DNA of 64,000 nt from Streptomyces sp. NBC_00271 (GTDB taxonomy: Bacteria > Actinomycetota > Actinomycetes > Streptomycetales > Streptomycetaceae): positions 8,494,001 to 8,558,000 of the forward strand of contig NZ_CP108070.1 in NCBI RefSeq assembly GCF_036178845.1, in the 5' to 3' direction. Below, in pieces: positions 55,717 through 63,658 of the stretch (the stretch's first letter is position 1; each line of letters begins with the position of its first letter). The notes beneath the pieces were generated by a model. That model was not told the origin of the DNA. It did not search any database and saw only the letters and a program-made list of their open reading frames with translations. The position numbers and the translations under genes were made by a program.

Positions 55717-56505
55717 CTACCGCAGCACGTTGTCCGGATCCGAGGGCTCCGGCCGGGCGGTGTTGACCTGTCCCGGCGGCGCGGGCGACGGACTCGACGT
55801 GGCGACGACGCCGTCGGCCGGCTGCACCGGCGGCGCGGAGGGCGCCGTGACGCCGGCGGCCGGCGCCGGGGGACCGGTCGGGCTCGCGGTCGACAGGGCC
55901 GCCGTGTCGTTGGCGATGGCGTCGAAGTCGACGCTCCCGGTCTTCTCCAGGATGGTGATGTGGTCCAGCACCGTCTGGTTGGCGTCCGAGGCCAGCTGCC
56001 GGACCAGCGTGTTGCGGGTGGAGTTACGGACCGCGCCGATCGCCGGGAAGATCTTGCCGTGCGCGGCTCGCAGCAGGTTCACGAACTTCCGTTCGTATTC
56101 TGCTCCCGTCGCCGCGGTCATCTCCTGCAGCCAGCCCTGCTGCTGGGCGTTGGGCTGATTCGGCAGCTCGACATTGAGCTGGGCCGCGATGACCCGTACC
56201 CGCTTGTCGAGGTCGGTGTGGCCGACGATCAGGTGATCGCCCACCTCCTTGATCGCCTTGTTGGGGGCCCGCTCGAGCGCCTGCTGTCCCGCCGGCAGTT
56301 CCCACAGTCCGGCCAGCCGCACGCGCACGATCAGATCGCGGTCGGCGGCGGACAGGGGCCCCCACTGCGTGTTCACCGTCCCCGCCGCCAGATTCGCCTG
56401 CCCCGTGCCGGCGCGGTCGGCGTACGACCACACGGGGAACGCGAGCGCGCCGACAGTGGCGGCGAGCGTCGCGATGACGAAGGCGGAACCATTGATACGC
56501 CGCAA
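55717..56505 (-). CDS. DUF4142 family exported protein, paralogue 2
   Basis: A 262-residue paralogue of the 53130-53885 protein. It has the same signal-anchor (AFVIATLAATVGALAFPVWS), WSYADRAGTG, GLWELPAGQQALE and PNQPNAQQQGWL, followed by a Pro/Ala/Ser tail of about 55 residues. TTG at 56503-56505 is chosen because GGGAGG lies 6 bases upstream and the N-terminus then aligns with paralogue 1 (RRINGS versus RSINRT). Longer in-frame starts would add 30 residues without a ribosome site. It is upstream of and co-oriented with the DUF692 gene (187-base gap). Confidence 0.88.
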   Translation of the reverse strand: MRRINGSAFVIATLAATVGALAFPVWSYADRAGTGQANLAAGTVNTQWGPLSAADRDLIVRVRLAGLWELPAGQQALERAPNKAIKEVGDHLIVGHTDLDKRVRVIAAQLNVELPNQPNAQQQGWLQEMTAATGAEYERKFVNLLRAAHGKIFPAIGAVRNSTRNTLVRQLASDANQTVLDHITILEKTGSVDFDAIANDTAALSTASPTGPPAPAAGVTAPSAPPVQPADGVVATSSPSPAPPGQVNTARPEPSDPDNVLR

Positions 56506-56624
56506 AATGAGCCTCCCGGGGGAAACCGACTGGTCGTTGGAAAGCTGTACTTGGCCAGCGACGTGAAATACGTGCGGGGCGCCGGGAATGTTCAAGCGCG
56601 ACTAAAGCGAACCCTCTGTACAGG

Positions 56625-57263
56625 TCAAATCAGCTGTGAATCGGCGCCGTCGGCCGACAGCGGCCACTTCTCTGGTGTACGTCCGAGCAGCCGCAGCGCC
56701 TCGTCCAGCGGATCCGCGCCCATGGGCACGTCGACCGGCGGCGCGAACGCGAACCCAGGCCCGCGACCGGCCGGATCCGTCGGTACGAGGCGGCCGACGG
56801 CCAGGGCCGCCCCGCGGACGTGGTCCGGCAGTTCGAGTCCGACGCCGAGCGTGGCGGCGACGTCCCACGCGTGCACCACGTAGTCGACGAAGTGGAAGCC
56901 GAGGGCCATCCCGCCGGGGAACCCGCCCCCGTCCCTGATCTCCGGCAGTACGAACTCCCCCTCCGTCACGCCCGGTTCGGCGAACGCGGCCAGCACCGCC
57001 GTCGCCGCTCCCCGGTAGGTCCGCTCCGGGTCGCTCATGTCCTGCGGCTCCCGCCAGTACGCCGTCTCGTGCCCCGCTCCCCGGGCGGCTGCCGCGAACC
57101 CGTGGTGCTGCGCGGCCATGTGCGCCACCAGCCGCCGCAGCGTCCACCCCGCACATGGTGTGTCCCGCTCCCAGTCCGCGCCCCGCGCCAGCCCGACGAG
57201 CCGCAGCGACTCATAGACGGCGATCCGGTCGAGCTCGACGATGTCCACTCCGGTCGATGTCAT
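56625..57263 (-). CDS. TIGR03086 family metal-binding protein (DinB/mycothiol-transferase-like)
   Basis: A 212-residue four-helix protein of the maleylpyruvate-isomerase/DinB group. Metal-binding His are in LVAHMAAQHHGF and in GFHFVDYVVHAWDVA; TPCAGWTLRRLVAHM is the family signature. Known relatives use mycothiol as thiol partner, consistent with an actinomycete. The ATG at 57263 gives the usual N-terminus; an in-frame start four codons upstream is possible. Substrate unknown. Confidence 0.88.
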   Translation of the reverse strand: MTSTGVDIVELDRIAVYESLRLVGLARGADWERDTPCAGWTLRRLVAHMAAQHHGFAAAARGAGHETAYWREPQDMSDPERTYRGAATAVLAAFAEPGVTEGEFVLPEIRDGGGFPGGMALGFHFVDYVVHAWDVAATLGVGLELPDHVRGAALAVGRLVPTDPAGRGPGFAFAPPVDVPMGADPLDEALRLLGRTPEKWPLSADGADSQLI

Positions 57264-57361
57264 ACGGCCGAGCATAAAACTGAGCGAACGATCGTGCTAC
57301 TTCTTTTCGGCCATGAGGCATCCCGCGTCAAAGGCTCGGCAGGTCGGGAGAGCTCGGCAGG

Positions 57362-58006
57362 TCAGGAGGGCTCGGGCACGAGGGACGGATCGGTGGCCGC
57401 CGCGCGCAGCCGGGAAAGGATGGCGACGCGGGCCCTGTGATAGACGTCCGTCTCGTCACGCAACACCGACACCGCGTTCGCCGTCTCCATCAACGCGATG
57501 AGCTCGAAGGCGAGTTGCGCGGCATCCGTGTCGGAGCGCAGCTCACCCAGGTCGCGTGCCTCGGCGATGGTGTGCTCCACATGGGCCGCCCAGTCCCGCT
57601 GGGCCTGTGCGACGGCGTCGTGCACGGGCCCCGACCGGGCGTCGAACTCGGCGATGACCTCGTAGAAGAAACAGCCGCCGGGGAAGACCCGGCCCTGGGA
57701 GTAGTCCAGCCAGAGTGCGCACAGCCGCCAGGCCCGGGCGACACCGGCGGGGGTCTCGGACGCGGGCCGGGTCACCTGCTCGACGTAGATGCGCGCCGCT
57801 TCCCGCACGGTGGCCAGCTGCAGTTCCTGCTTGGAGCCGAAGAGCGCGAAGACCCCGCTCTTGCTGAGCTGGAGCTCGGTGGCGAGACGACCCACGGACA
57901 GTGCTTCCAGTCCTTCGACCGAGGCGATGTCGACCGTACGGCGGAGCACCAACTGCCGCGTGCGGTTGCCGCGTTCGACCCTGCCGTCCAGCCGGGTCCC
58001 GGCCAT
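57362..58006 (-). CDS. TetR family regulator
   Basis: A 214-residue repressor. The N-terminal helix-turn-helix is GLEALSVGRLATELQLSKSG then VFALFGSKQELQ. The ligand domain is of the TetR_C_6/YxaF type (FPGGCFFYEVIAEFDARSGP, with a conserved Cys). ATG at 58006 after GAGGAGG. Target unknown; the neighbours on the same strand (TIGR03086 gene downstream, PTH2-like upstream) are candidates. Confidence 0.92.
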   Translation of the reverse strand: MAGTRLDGRVERGNRTRQLVLRRTVDIASVEGLEALSVGRLATELQLSKSGVFALFGSKQELQLATVREAARIYVEQVTRPASETPAGVARAWRLCALWLDYSQGRVFPGGCFFYEVIAEFDARSGPVHDAVAQAQRDWAAHVEHTIAEARDLGELRSDTDAAQLAFELIALMETANAVSVLRDETDVYHRARVAILSRLRAAATDPSLVPEPS

Positions 58007-58052
58007 CGCGCCTCCTCGGGTCCGTAGGTCACTCGGGGTCGGTCGGGATCGG

Positions 58053-58808
58053 TCAGGAGCGCAGCGCAGGATGGTCGGCCACCACCGTGCACGACCCCGG
58101 CGCGATCTCCGTGAACCCCGCGTCACGCACCAACGGCAGCCCGGAGGTGGTGAGTCCACTCCAGCGGGCCGGGTCGGCGGTGCGGACGGCGAGGGGGAAA
58201 CCGGCGTCGCGCCAGGCCGCCCGCTCCTCGTCCGACAGTTCCCACCAGGCCAGCTGCGCGCCGTGCCCGGCCTGCGCCATCGTCTTGCCGGCCGACATGT
58301 CGAGATCGGGGTTGAGCCACAGCATGGGCGCCGTCGGGTCCGCGTCCACCGGCGGCTCCGGGTCGTCGAGGTCGGTGCCGGAGACCTGGAGCTTGACCAG
58401 GTCCTTCGGCCAGCCGTCCAGGGGGACCGGCGGGAAGACGCGCACCTCGGCGGACTTCCCGGTCACCGTGATGCCGGGCAGCGTCTCGGCCCGCCGCCAC
58501 TCGGCGCCACGCGCCCGTCGTACGACCTTGCGGATCCGGGCGTCCTGCCAGTCCCGCACCGCCTGCGCCCATTCGCCGTCCCCGAGGGCCCGCTCATCGC
58601 TGAGGATCGTCAGCACGGCGCGGGCCGCGGTCTCCAGCGCGTCCGTGCGTGCCGGGGGAGCGGCCTTCTCGATGCGCACGACCAGCGGCAGCACGAACTG
58701 CGGGGCCTCGTCGCGCGCGGTGCGCTCGGATCGGAAGGGGCTGTCCTCGGCCGAGCCGGGTACGTCGGGTCGGCCGGGTGCGTCGGCTACGGTCGGGTCG
58801 CTGCTCAC
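58053..58808 (-). CDS. PTH2-like peptidyl-tRNA hydrolase domain protein
   Basis: A 251-residue protein whose C-terminal third carries the PTH2 active-site pattern MSAGKTMAQAGHGAQLAW (about residues 170-188). It continues with FPLAVRTAD and ends with GFTEIAPGSCTVVADHPA, matching the end of PTH2 domains (GxTxxxPGTxTVLAIGP). The first 160 residues include a PTH2-like strand (QFVLPLVVRIEKA) and an inserted helical region. PTH2 enzymes recycle peptidyl-tRNA in archaea and eukaryotes; in bacteria this is an unusual extra to Pth. Activity not proven. GTG after GGAGG. Confidence 0.72.
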   Translation of the reverse strand: MSSDPTVADAPGRPDVPGSAEDSPFRSERTARDEAPQFVLPLVVRIEKAAPPARTDALETAARAVLTILSDERALGDGEWAQAVRDWQDARIRKVVRRARGAEWRRAETLPGITVTGKSAEVRVFPPVPLDGWPKDLVKLQVSGTDLDDPEPPVDADPTAPMLWLNPDLDMSAGKTMAQAGHGAQLAWWELSDEERAAWRDAGFPLAVRTADPARWSGLTTSGLPLVRDAGFTEIAPGSCTVVADHPALRS

Positions 58809-58869
58809 GCCCTCCAGTGTGCCAGGCGGAAGATCGGTTCTTCGGCGAGCGGTCGTGCCACCGTCGCCG

Positions 58870-59058
58870 TCACCCGGAACAGGCGGTCCGCTGTGCCTCC
58901 TGCCACTCGCAGACGGGGCACAGCGTGATCCCCTTGTACGACTCCGGGTACTCGGTCGGCTTCCGGCAGAGCACGCACTCGGCGAACGGCGGCCCGGCGT
59001 CGGCCGGGTCCGGTGCCGGGGCGGGGGCCGCCGGGGTGGCGCAGTAGTCGTCGCTCAT
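58870..59058 (-). CDS. Small zinc-ribbon protein
   Basis: A 62-residue protein with two CxxC knuckles (AECVLCRK and TLCPVCEW) separated by 15 residues, a classic zinc ribbon, after an Ala/Pro-rich N-terminus containing one further Cys. No DNA-binding partner is evident. ATG at 59058. It follows the PTH2-like gene's promoter region on the same strand. Confidence 0.78.
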   Translation of the reverse strand: MSDDYCATPAAPAPAPDPADAGPPFAECVLCRKPTEYPESYKGITLCPVCEWQEAQRTACSG

Positions 59059-59089
59059 GGTCCCAGCGTAGGCCGGGACCGGAGCGCGC

Positions 59090-59953
59090 CTACGTGGTGC
59101 CGTGCCGCTCGCTCTGCGTCGCCGAGCCGATCATCTCGGAGACCTTCACGAAGCGGAAACCCTTCTTCCGCAGCTCGGGGACGATCGTCTGCAGGGCCTG
59201 CTCGGTCACCGGAGCCGCGCTGCGCGTGCAGTGCATGACGACGACGGATCCGGGCTTCACACCCTCCAGCACCTGCCGGGCCACGGCGTCGGCGTCGGTC
59301 GCGAAGGCGTCCCCGCTGACGACGTCCCACTGCACCGCGGTCACGCCCACGGCGCTCAGCGTGCGCAGGGCCCGCTGGTCGTAGCACCCGCCGGGGAACC
59401 GGAAGTAGGGCATCGCGTGGAGCACGCCCACCCTCTCGAAGGCGGCGTAGGCCTCCTCCACCTCGGCCCGCATCCGTTCCTGGGGCACGGTGGGCAGGCC
59501 GTAGCAGTTGTCGGTGAAGGCGTAATGGCTGTACGAGTGGTTGGCGACCTCGAACAGCGGGTCCTGCCCGATGTCCCTGGCCTCCTTGGGGTACTCGTCG
59601 GCCCAGCGTCCGGTCATGAACAGGGTCGCGGGGACCTTGAACGCGCGCAGCGTGGCGATCAGTTCGGGGTTGTCGAAGTGCTCCCCGGCCGCGGCGCGAG
59701 GCCCCTCGGCGGCGGTCATGTCCGCGTCGAAGGTCAGCGAGACGATCTTGTCCTGCGTGCGCGGACCGTTGGTGAAGACGGGAGTGATACCGCTGGAGCC
59801 GGGGGCCAGTGTGGGGGGTCGCGAGGGCTGGGCGGTCGCGGGGTGCCCTGGGCGGGCGGCGTGCGGGGTTCCTGGGGTCCCGCAGGCGGCGAGCGCGACC
59901 CCGAGTGCGCCGAGGGCGCAGGTCGCGACGAATCGTCGTACTGGAATGATCAC
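59090..59953 (-). CDS. Polysaccharide deacetylase lipoprotein (CE4)
   Basis: NodB-homology enzyme (about 287 aa) anchored as a lipoprotein (LAAC lipobox near residue 24). Motif 1 is VSLTFDADMTA (DAD instead of the usual DDG), motif 2 NHSYSH (metal His pair), motif 3 YFRFPGGCYD, motif 4 VQWDVVSGD and motif 5 VVVMHCT. It probably deacetylates peptidoglycan or chitin-like polymers at the cell surface. The GTG at 59953 is chosen for the signal peptide; an in-frame TTG seven codons earlier is possible. No Shine-Dalgarno is seen. Confidence 0.87.
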   Translation of the reverse strand: MIIPVRRFVATCALGALGVALAACGTPGTPHAARPGHPATAQPSRPPTLAPGSSGITPVFTNGPRTQDKIVSLTFDADMTAAEGPRAAAGEHFDNPELIATLRAFKVPATLFMTGRWADEYPKEARDIGQDPLFEVANHSYSHYAFTDNCYGLPTVPQERMRAEVEEAYAAFERVGVLHAMPYFRFPGGCYDQRALRTLSAVGVTAVQWDVVSGDAFATDADAVARQVLEGVKPGSVVVMHCTRSAAPVTEQALQTIVPELRKKGFRFVKVSEMIGSATQSERHGTT

Positions 59954-60159
59954 CCGATAAAGATATGTGGGCAATACTTACAATTCGCCCATTGTCCGCA
60001 CGTGCCCGGCGGCGGGGGCACGGAAGTCACCCGGCTGGACCCGGCACAACGCATGCCGTCTCGTACGTCGGTTCCCTTTTCCCGTGTCCGCGTGCAGGAT
60101 CGAACCCCTGTCGCGACCGATCCGAACGGCAGGACCGACGCGAGACGGGGTGGGTTCCG

Positions 60160-60666
60160 GTGCCGAACCGGCGACGCGTTGCTCCACCGGTCCTCCTCTT
60201 CACCGCGGTCGCCCTGCTGGCGAGCGGATGCTTCCTGGGGCCGTCGGATCCGGCGGACACGACGCTGGTCGGGGCCAGGGTCGAAGGGGAGACGATCGTC
60301 GTCAAGATCCCGCTCTGTCCCTCCGACGAACTGCGGCGGGTGGAGGTCATGGACTGGGACAAGGCCGAGGACACGAACCCGCCGATCGTCTGGTGGGCCT
60401 CCGGTCCGAGGACGGCGTCGGCGAAGAGGGGCGTCGTCAGGCTCTGGTCCGCCGAGGGGTTCGACCGTCATGCGGCCACGCCCGCCCCCGTGCCGCGCAC
60501 CCTCGATGTGGCGTACCTGGACCCCCGGGGTGAGGGGCGCGACTACGTGGTGAGCCTGCCTGCGGTCGCCGCCGCGAAACTGAAGCCCGGTCAGTACTGG
60601 ACCGACGACGGCCCGAGGACCGCCGCCCAGATCGACGCCCGACTCGACTGCCACACGGTCACCTGA
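60160..60666 (+). CDS. Hypothetical lipoprotein
   Basis: A 168-residue exported lipoprotein (signal peptide PPVLLFTAVALLASGC, Cys near residue 21). The mature part (GARVEGETIVVKIPLCPSDE, RVEVMDWDKAEDTNPPIVWW, RDYVVSLP) looks like a beta-sandwich; I do not recognise the family. GTG at 60160 chosen as the start that opens the signal peptide. The 186 bases between this gene and the divergent deacetylase contain only an imperfect hairpin near 60110-60155. Confidence 0.72.
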   Translation: MPNRRRVAPPVLLFTAVALLASGCFLGPSDPADTTLVGARVEGETIVVKIPLCPSDELRRVEVMDWDKAEDTNPPIVWWASGPRTASAKRGVVRLWSAEGFDRHAATPAPVPRTLDVAYLDPRGEGRDYVVSLPAVAAAKLKPGQYWTDDGPRTAAQIDARLDCHTVT

Positions 60667-60681
60667 GCGGGCCCGTGCAGG

Positions 60682-61599
60682 TCAGCTGTCCTCCAGTAGC
60701 CGCTGCCTGGCCTCCGCCACGTCGAAGTCGGCCTTCGGGTACTGCGGGTTCAGTGCCTCGAGGTGTTCCAGGAGCAGGGTGCTGATCGCCCAGTTCCGGT
60801 ACCACTTGCGGTCGGCGGGGACGAGGAACCAGGGAGCCTCCGGCGTGGAGCAGCGCTCCAGGGCGATCTCGTACGCCTTCTGGTACGCGGGCCACAGCTC
60901 ACGGTCGTCGATGTCGTCGGGGCTGAACTTCCAGTGCTTGTCGGGGTTGTCCAGCCGTTGGAGGAGCCGGCGGCGCTGCTGCTCGTAGGAGATGTGCAGG
61001 AAGCACTTCACCACGGTGACGCCGTCGTCGGCGAGGGACTGCTCGAAGCGGTTGATCTTGCCGTAGCGGTGGGCGATCTCCTTGCGGGGAGCCAGTTCGC
61101 GGACGCGGGCGATCAGGACGTCCTCGTAGTGCGAGCGGTCGAAGATGCCGATCTCGCCGGGTTCGGGCAGGGCCCGTCTGATCCGCCAGAGGAAGGAGTG
61201 CCGGCGCTCCTCGGCGGTCGGCGCCTTGAAGTCCCGGATGCGGCAGCCCGCGGGGTTGAAATGCCCGATGACGTGCTTGACCGTGCCGCCCTTGCCGCTG
61301 GTGTCCATGCCCTGGAGGATCAGCAGGACCCGGCGCCGGTCACCCGCCGTGCTCGCGGCCCACAGGCGTTCTTGCAGGTCGCCGAGGCGTTCGACCATCT
61401 GGGCGAGGGCGGCAAGCCCGGCGGCCTTGTCGCGCGGACCGGCGGGCGTGGCCCTGGCGTCGTACGAGGAGAGGTCGACGTCCTTGCCGCCGGGAACACG
61501 CAGCAGTCGGCGCAGCGGGGTCGGGGCCTTGCCCTTGCCCTGTCCGCCGTCCTTCGTGCCCTCGCCGTCCTTCGTACCCTTGCCGTCCTTCTTGGCCAC
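60682..61599 (-). CDS. ppk2: Polyphosphate kinase 2 family protein
   Basis: Nucleotide phosphorylation from polyphosphate (305 aa, one PPK2 domain). Walker A is LILQGMDTSGKGGTVKHV, Walker B IGIFDRSHYEDVLIARV, and the lid has RRLLQRLDNPDKHWKFSPDD. The single-domain form usually acts on NDP or NMP. The first 25 residues are a Lys/Gly/Asp-rich tail with KDGKGTKDGEGTKDG repeats. GTG after GAAGGGG. It is last in a minus-strand series ThrRS - hypothetical - PPK2. Confidence 0.93.
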   Translation of the reverse strand: MAKKDGKGTKDGEGTKDGGQGKGKAPTPLRRLLRVPGGKDVDLSSYDARATPAGPRDKAAGLAALAQMVERLGDLQERLWAASTAGDRRRVLLILQGMDTSGKGGTVKHVIGHFNPAGCRIRDFKAPTAEERRHSFLWRIRRALPEPGEIGIFDRSHYEDVLIARVRELAPRKEIAHRYGKINRFEQSLADDGVTVVKCFLHISYEQQRRRLLQRLDNPDKHWKFSPDDIDDRELWPAYQKAYEIALERCSTPEAPWFLVPADRKWYRNWAISTLLLEHLEALNPQYPKADFDVAEARQRLLEDS

Positions 61600-61663
61600 C
61601 GCGTACCCCTTCCGGCCGTGTCCCTCGATGGTGCGACGGGAGCCGGGTACCCGCGAGTCGTGC

Positions 61664-62224
61664 TCAGGCCTCTTCGAGGGTGACCAGGACGGCCGGTCGT
61701 GGACGGCTGTCGGGGTCGATGTTCACGATGAGACGCAGCCCGTACGGGGTCGTCACGGTCGCGGCGAGCCGCCCGCTCGTGGTCTGCCAGTCCGAGAAGC
61801 CGTCCTCCAGGACCCCGCACGTCGCACCGAGCGCCTCCGGTCCGCCCCAGGTGTCGAAGTCGGTCGGTTTCGGCAGACGGTTGGCGGTCAGCCACCTTTG
61901 GATGTCGGCGGACGTGGCGCGGAACTCCATCCTCAGGACCGTCCTGCCGGTCGTGCCCGTCGGGGTCCTGGCCCGCGGGTGGAGACGAGCGGTGTCGTAG
62001 CGCAGGTCCGTCGCGTGCTCGGGCAGCGTCAGCGCGGCCGCTTCGGCCTGCTCCGCCAGTGGCACGGTGCTGTCGGAGCAGGCCCGCGCGTCCGTTCGCG
62101 GGAACACCGGGCGGAGTTCCGCGTACAGCGCCCCGCCCCCGGCCAGCGCGAAGACCGCTCCCGGCACGGCCACCGACCGCCACCGCTGTCTCAACCACCC
62201 CTGGTGCACCGGCAGTTCATCCAC
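61664..62224 (-). CDS. Hypothetical single-pass membrane protein
   Basis: A 186-residue protein with one transmembrane helix (SVAVPGAVFALAGGGALYAEL, about 17-36) and an external domain with two Cys (ARACSDSTVPL and ATCGVLED) that could form a disulfide. I do not recognise the family. GTG at 62224, 11 bases after the ThrRS stop, so it is probably co-transcribed with it. The region 61600-61663 downstream has no clear terminator. Confidence 0.75.
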   Translation of the reverse strand: MDELPVHQGWLRQRWRSVAVPGAVFALAGGGALYAELRPVFPRTDARACSDSTVPLAEQAEAAALTLPEHATDLRYDTARLHPRARTPTGTTGRTVLRMEFRATSADIQRWLTANRLPKPTDFDTWGGPEALGATCGVLEDGFSDWQTTSGRLAATVTTPYGLRLIVNIDPDSRPRPAVLVTLEEA

Positions 62225-62235
62225 GGCGCGGAAAT

Positions 62236-63465
62236 CTAGCCGATCAGTTCGGTGCTGTGGGCGCGGACGAGACGGGTGATGCGGTCCAGCGCCTCGGCGG
62301 CGGGCCCCGGGTCGAGGCGGCGGCCGTCGCGCAGGCGCAGGGCGATCTCGTCGGCCGCGGTCTCCCGGGGGCCGATCACCGCCTGGTACGGGACCAGGCG
62401 GGCGGCGCGGATCCGGGCGCCCAGGGTGCCCTGGTCAGGGGTGATGAGCCGGGCTCGGAGGCCCCGGTCCAGGCAGCGGCGTACGAGATCGGCCGCCTGT
62501 TCGACCTCGGCCCGCGCGTCGGAGACGGGCAGGGCCACCAGTTGGGTCGGGGCGAGCCAGGGCGGGAAGGCGCCGCCGTGCGCCTCGATGAGGTGGGCGA
62601 CGGCGCGCTCCAGGCTGCCGATGACACTGCGGTGGACCATGACCGGCCGGTGTTTCGCCCCGTCGGCGCCGATGTAGTGCAGGTCGAAGCGTTCGGGTTG
62701 GTGGAAGTCGATCTGAACGGTGGAGAGGGTGGACTCCCGGCCCGCCGGATCGGCGATCTGGACGTCGATCTTGGGGCCGTAGAACGCGGCCTCGCCCTCG
62801 ACGGCCTCGTACGCCACCCCGGAGCGGTCGAGCACCTCGCGCAGCAGCGCCGCCGAGCGCCGCCACAGCTCGGGGTCGGCGACGTACTTGCCGCCGGGGC
62901 CCGGCAGGGAGAGCCGGTGGTGGGCCGCCCGGATGCCCATCGCCTCGTACGCCCGGTGGATCAACTCCAGTGCCGCCGACGCCTCTTCGGCGACCTGCTC
63001 CAGGGTGCAGAAGAGGTGCGCGTCGTTGAGCTGGATGGCGCGTACGCGGGTGAGGCCGCCGAGGACGCCGGACGGCTCGGAGCGGTACATCCCGCCCAAC
63101 TCGGCCACGCGGAGCGGGAGTTCGCGGTAACTGTGGGAGCGGGAGCGGTAGATGAGCGCGTGGTGGGGACACAGGCTCGGGCGCAGCACCACCTGCTCGC
63201 CGCCGAGTTCCATCGGCGGGAACATGTCCTCGCTGTAGTGCGACCAGTGCCCGGAGATCTCGTACAGCTCCCGCTTGCCCAGCACCGGTGAGTACACGTG
63301 CTGGTAGCCCGCGCGTCGCTCGGCGTCGCGGACGTACTCCTCCAGGGCGTGGCGCACGGCCGCGCCGTCGGGCAGCCAGTAGGGCAGGCCCGCGCCCATC
63401 AGGGGATCGGTGTCGAACAGGTCCAGTTCACGGCCGAGTCGGCGGTGGTCGGGGAGGGCGGTCAT
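62236..63465 (-). CDS. thrS: Threonyl-tRNA synthetase lacking TGS and editing domains
   Basis: Class II synthetase core plus anticodon domain (409 aa, versus about 650 in full ThrRS). Motif 1, motif 2 (GGMYRSEPSG) and motif 3 (HRSVIGSLERAVAHLIE) are present. So are the three zinc ligands that recognise threonine: Cys in RPSLCPHH, His in NDAHLFC and His in VMVHRSV. The anticodon-binding domain begins near 310 (LVALPVSDARAEVEQAADLV). The N1/N2 region that removes mischarged serine is missing entirely, so it is not a truncation within the window: ATG at 63465 has GAGGAG 6 bases upstream. A leader peptide with three Thr codons and a hairpin precede it. Confidence 0.93.
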   Translation of the reverse strand: MTALPDHRRLGRELDLFDTDPLMGAGLPYWLPDGAAVRHALEEYVRDAERRAGYQHVYSPVLGKRELYEISGHWSHYSEDMFPPMELGGEQVVLRPSLCPHHALIYRSRSHSYRELPLRVAELGGMYRSEPSGVLGGLTRVRAIQLNDAHLFCTLEQVAEEASAALELIHRAYEAMGIRAAHHRLSLPGPGGKYVADPELWRRSAALLREVLDRSGVAYEAVEGEAAFYGPKIDVQIADPAGRESTLSTVQIDFHQPERFDLHYIGADGAKHRPVMVHRSVIGSLERAVAHLIEAHGGAFPPWLAPTQLVALPVSDARAEVEQAADLVRRCLDRGLRARLITPDQGTLGARIRAARLVPYQAVIGPRETAADEIALRLRDGRRLDPGPAAEALDRITRLVRAHSTELIG

Positions 63466-63505
63466 GGTGGTCTCCTCGCTTCTCGAGGGGCGAGTGACCA
63501 CACGG

Positions 63506-63537
63506 CGAAGCCCCGGGGCACTCGCCCCGGGGCTTCG
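63506..63537 (-). terminator. Attenuator hairpin before the ThrRS gene
   Basis: CGAAGCCCCGGGGC-ACTC-GCCCCGGGGCTTCG: a perfect 14-bp stem with 4-base loop, lying between the leader peptide stop and the ThrRS ribosome site. It has no U tract but is very stable. A competing upstream stem is possible between CGCCGG and CCGGCG within the leader peptide reading frame. Confidence 0.8.
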
Positions 63538-63550
63538 GACTCGTCAGCAG

Positions 63551-63604
63551 TCAGCGCGCCGGGACACTCTCCGGCGTCGTCGTCTTCACAGCGGCACGCT
63601 TCAT
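63551..63604 (-). CDS. Threonine leader peptide of the ThrRS operon
   Basis: A 17-codon frame encodes MKRAAVKTTTPESVPAR, with three consecutive Thr codons (ACG ACG ACG). TAGCGT lies 7 bases before the ATG and no Shine-Dalgarno is present, so it fits a leaderless transcript starting at the ATG. The Thr codons sit just before CGCCGG, the first arm of an alternative stem. A ribosome stalled for lack of Thr-tRNA would free the second arm (CCCGG) to pair with CCGGG of the terminator hairpin. This is the layout of a classical amino-acid attenuator. The evidence is sequence only. Confidence 0.72.
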   Translation of the reverse strand: MKRAAVKTTTPESVPAR

Positions 63605-63658
63605 GGGAGGGACGCTAGCAGGGAGTGGGTGGGCGGTCGCGGCAATTGTTGTGGGCGA

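Noticed and set aside
60085..60160. tRNA-like stretch GGATCGAACCCCTG in reverse orientation
   Set aside because: The T-stem does not pair and no acceptor or anticodon arms can be folded around it.
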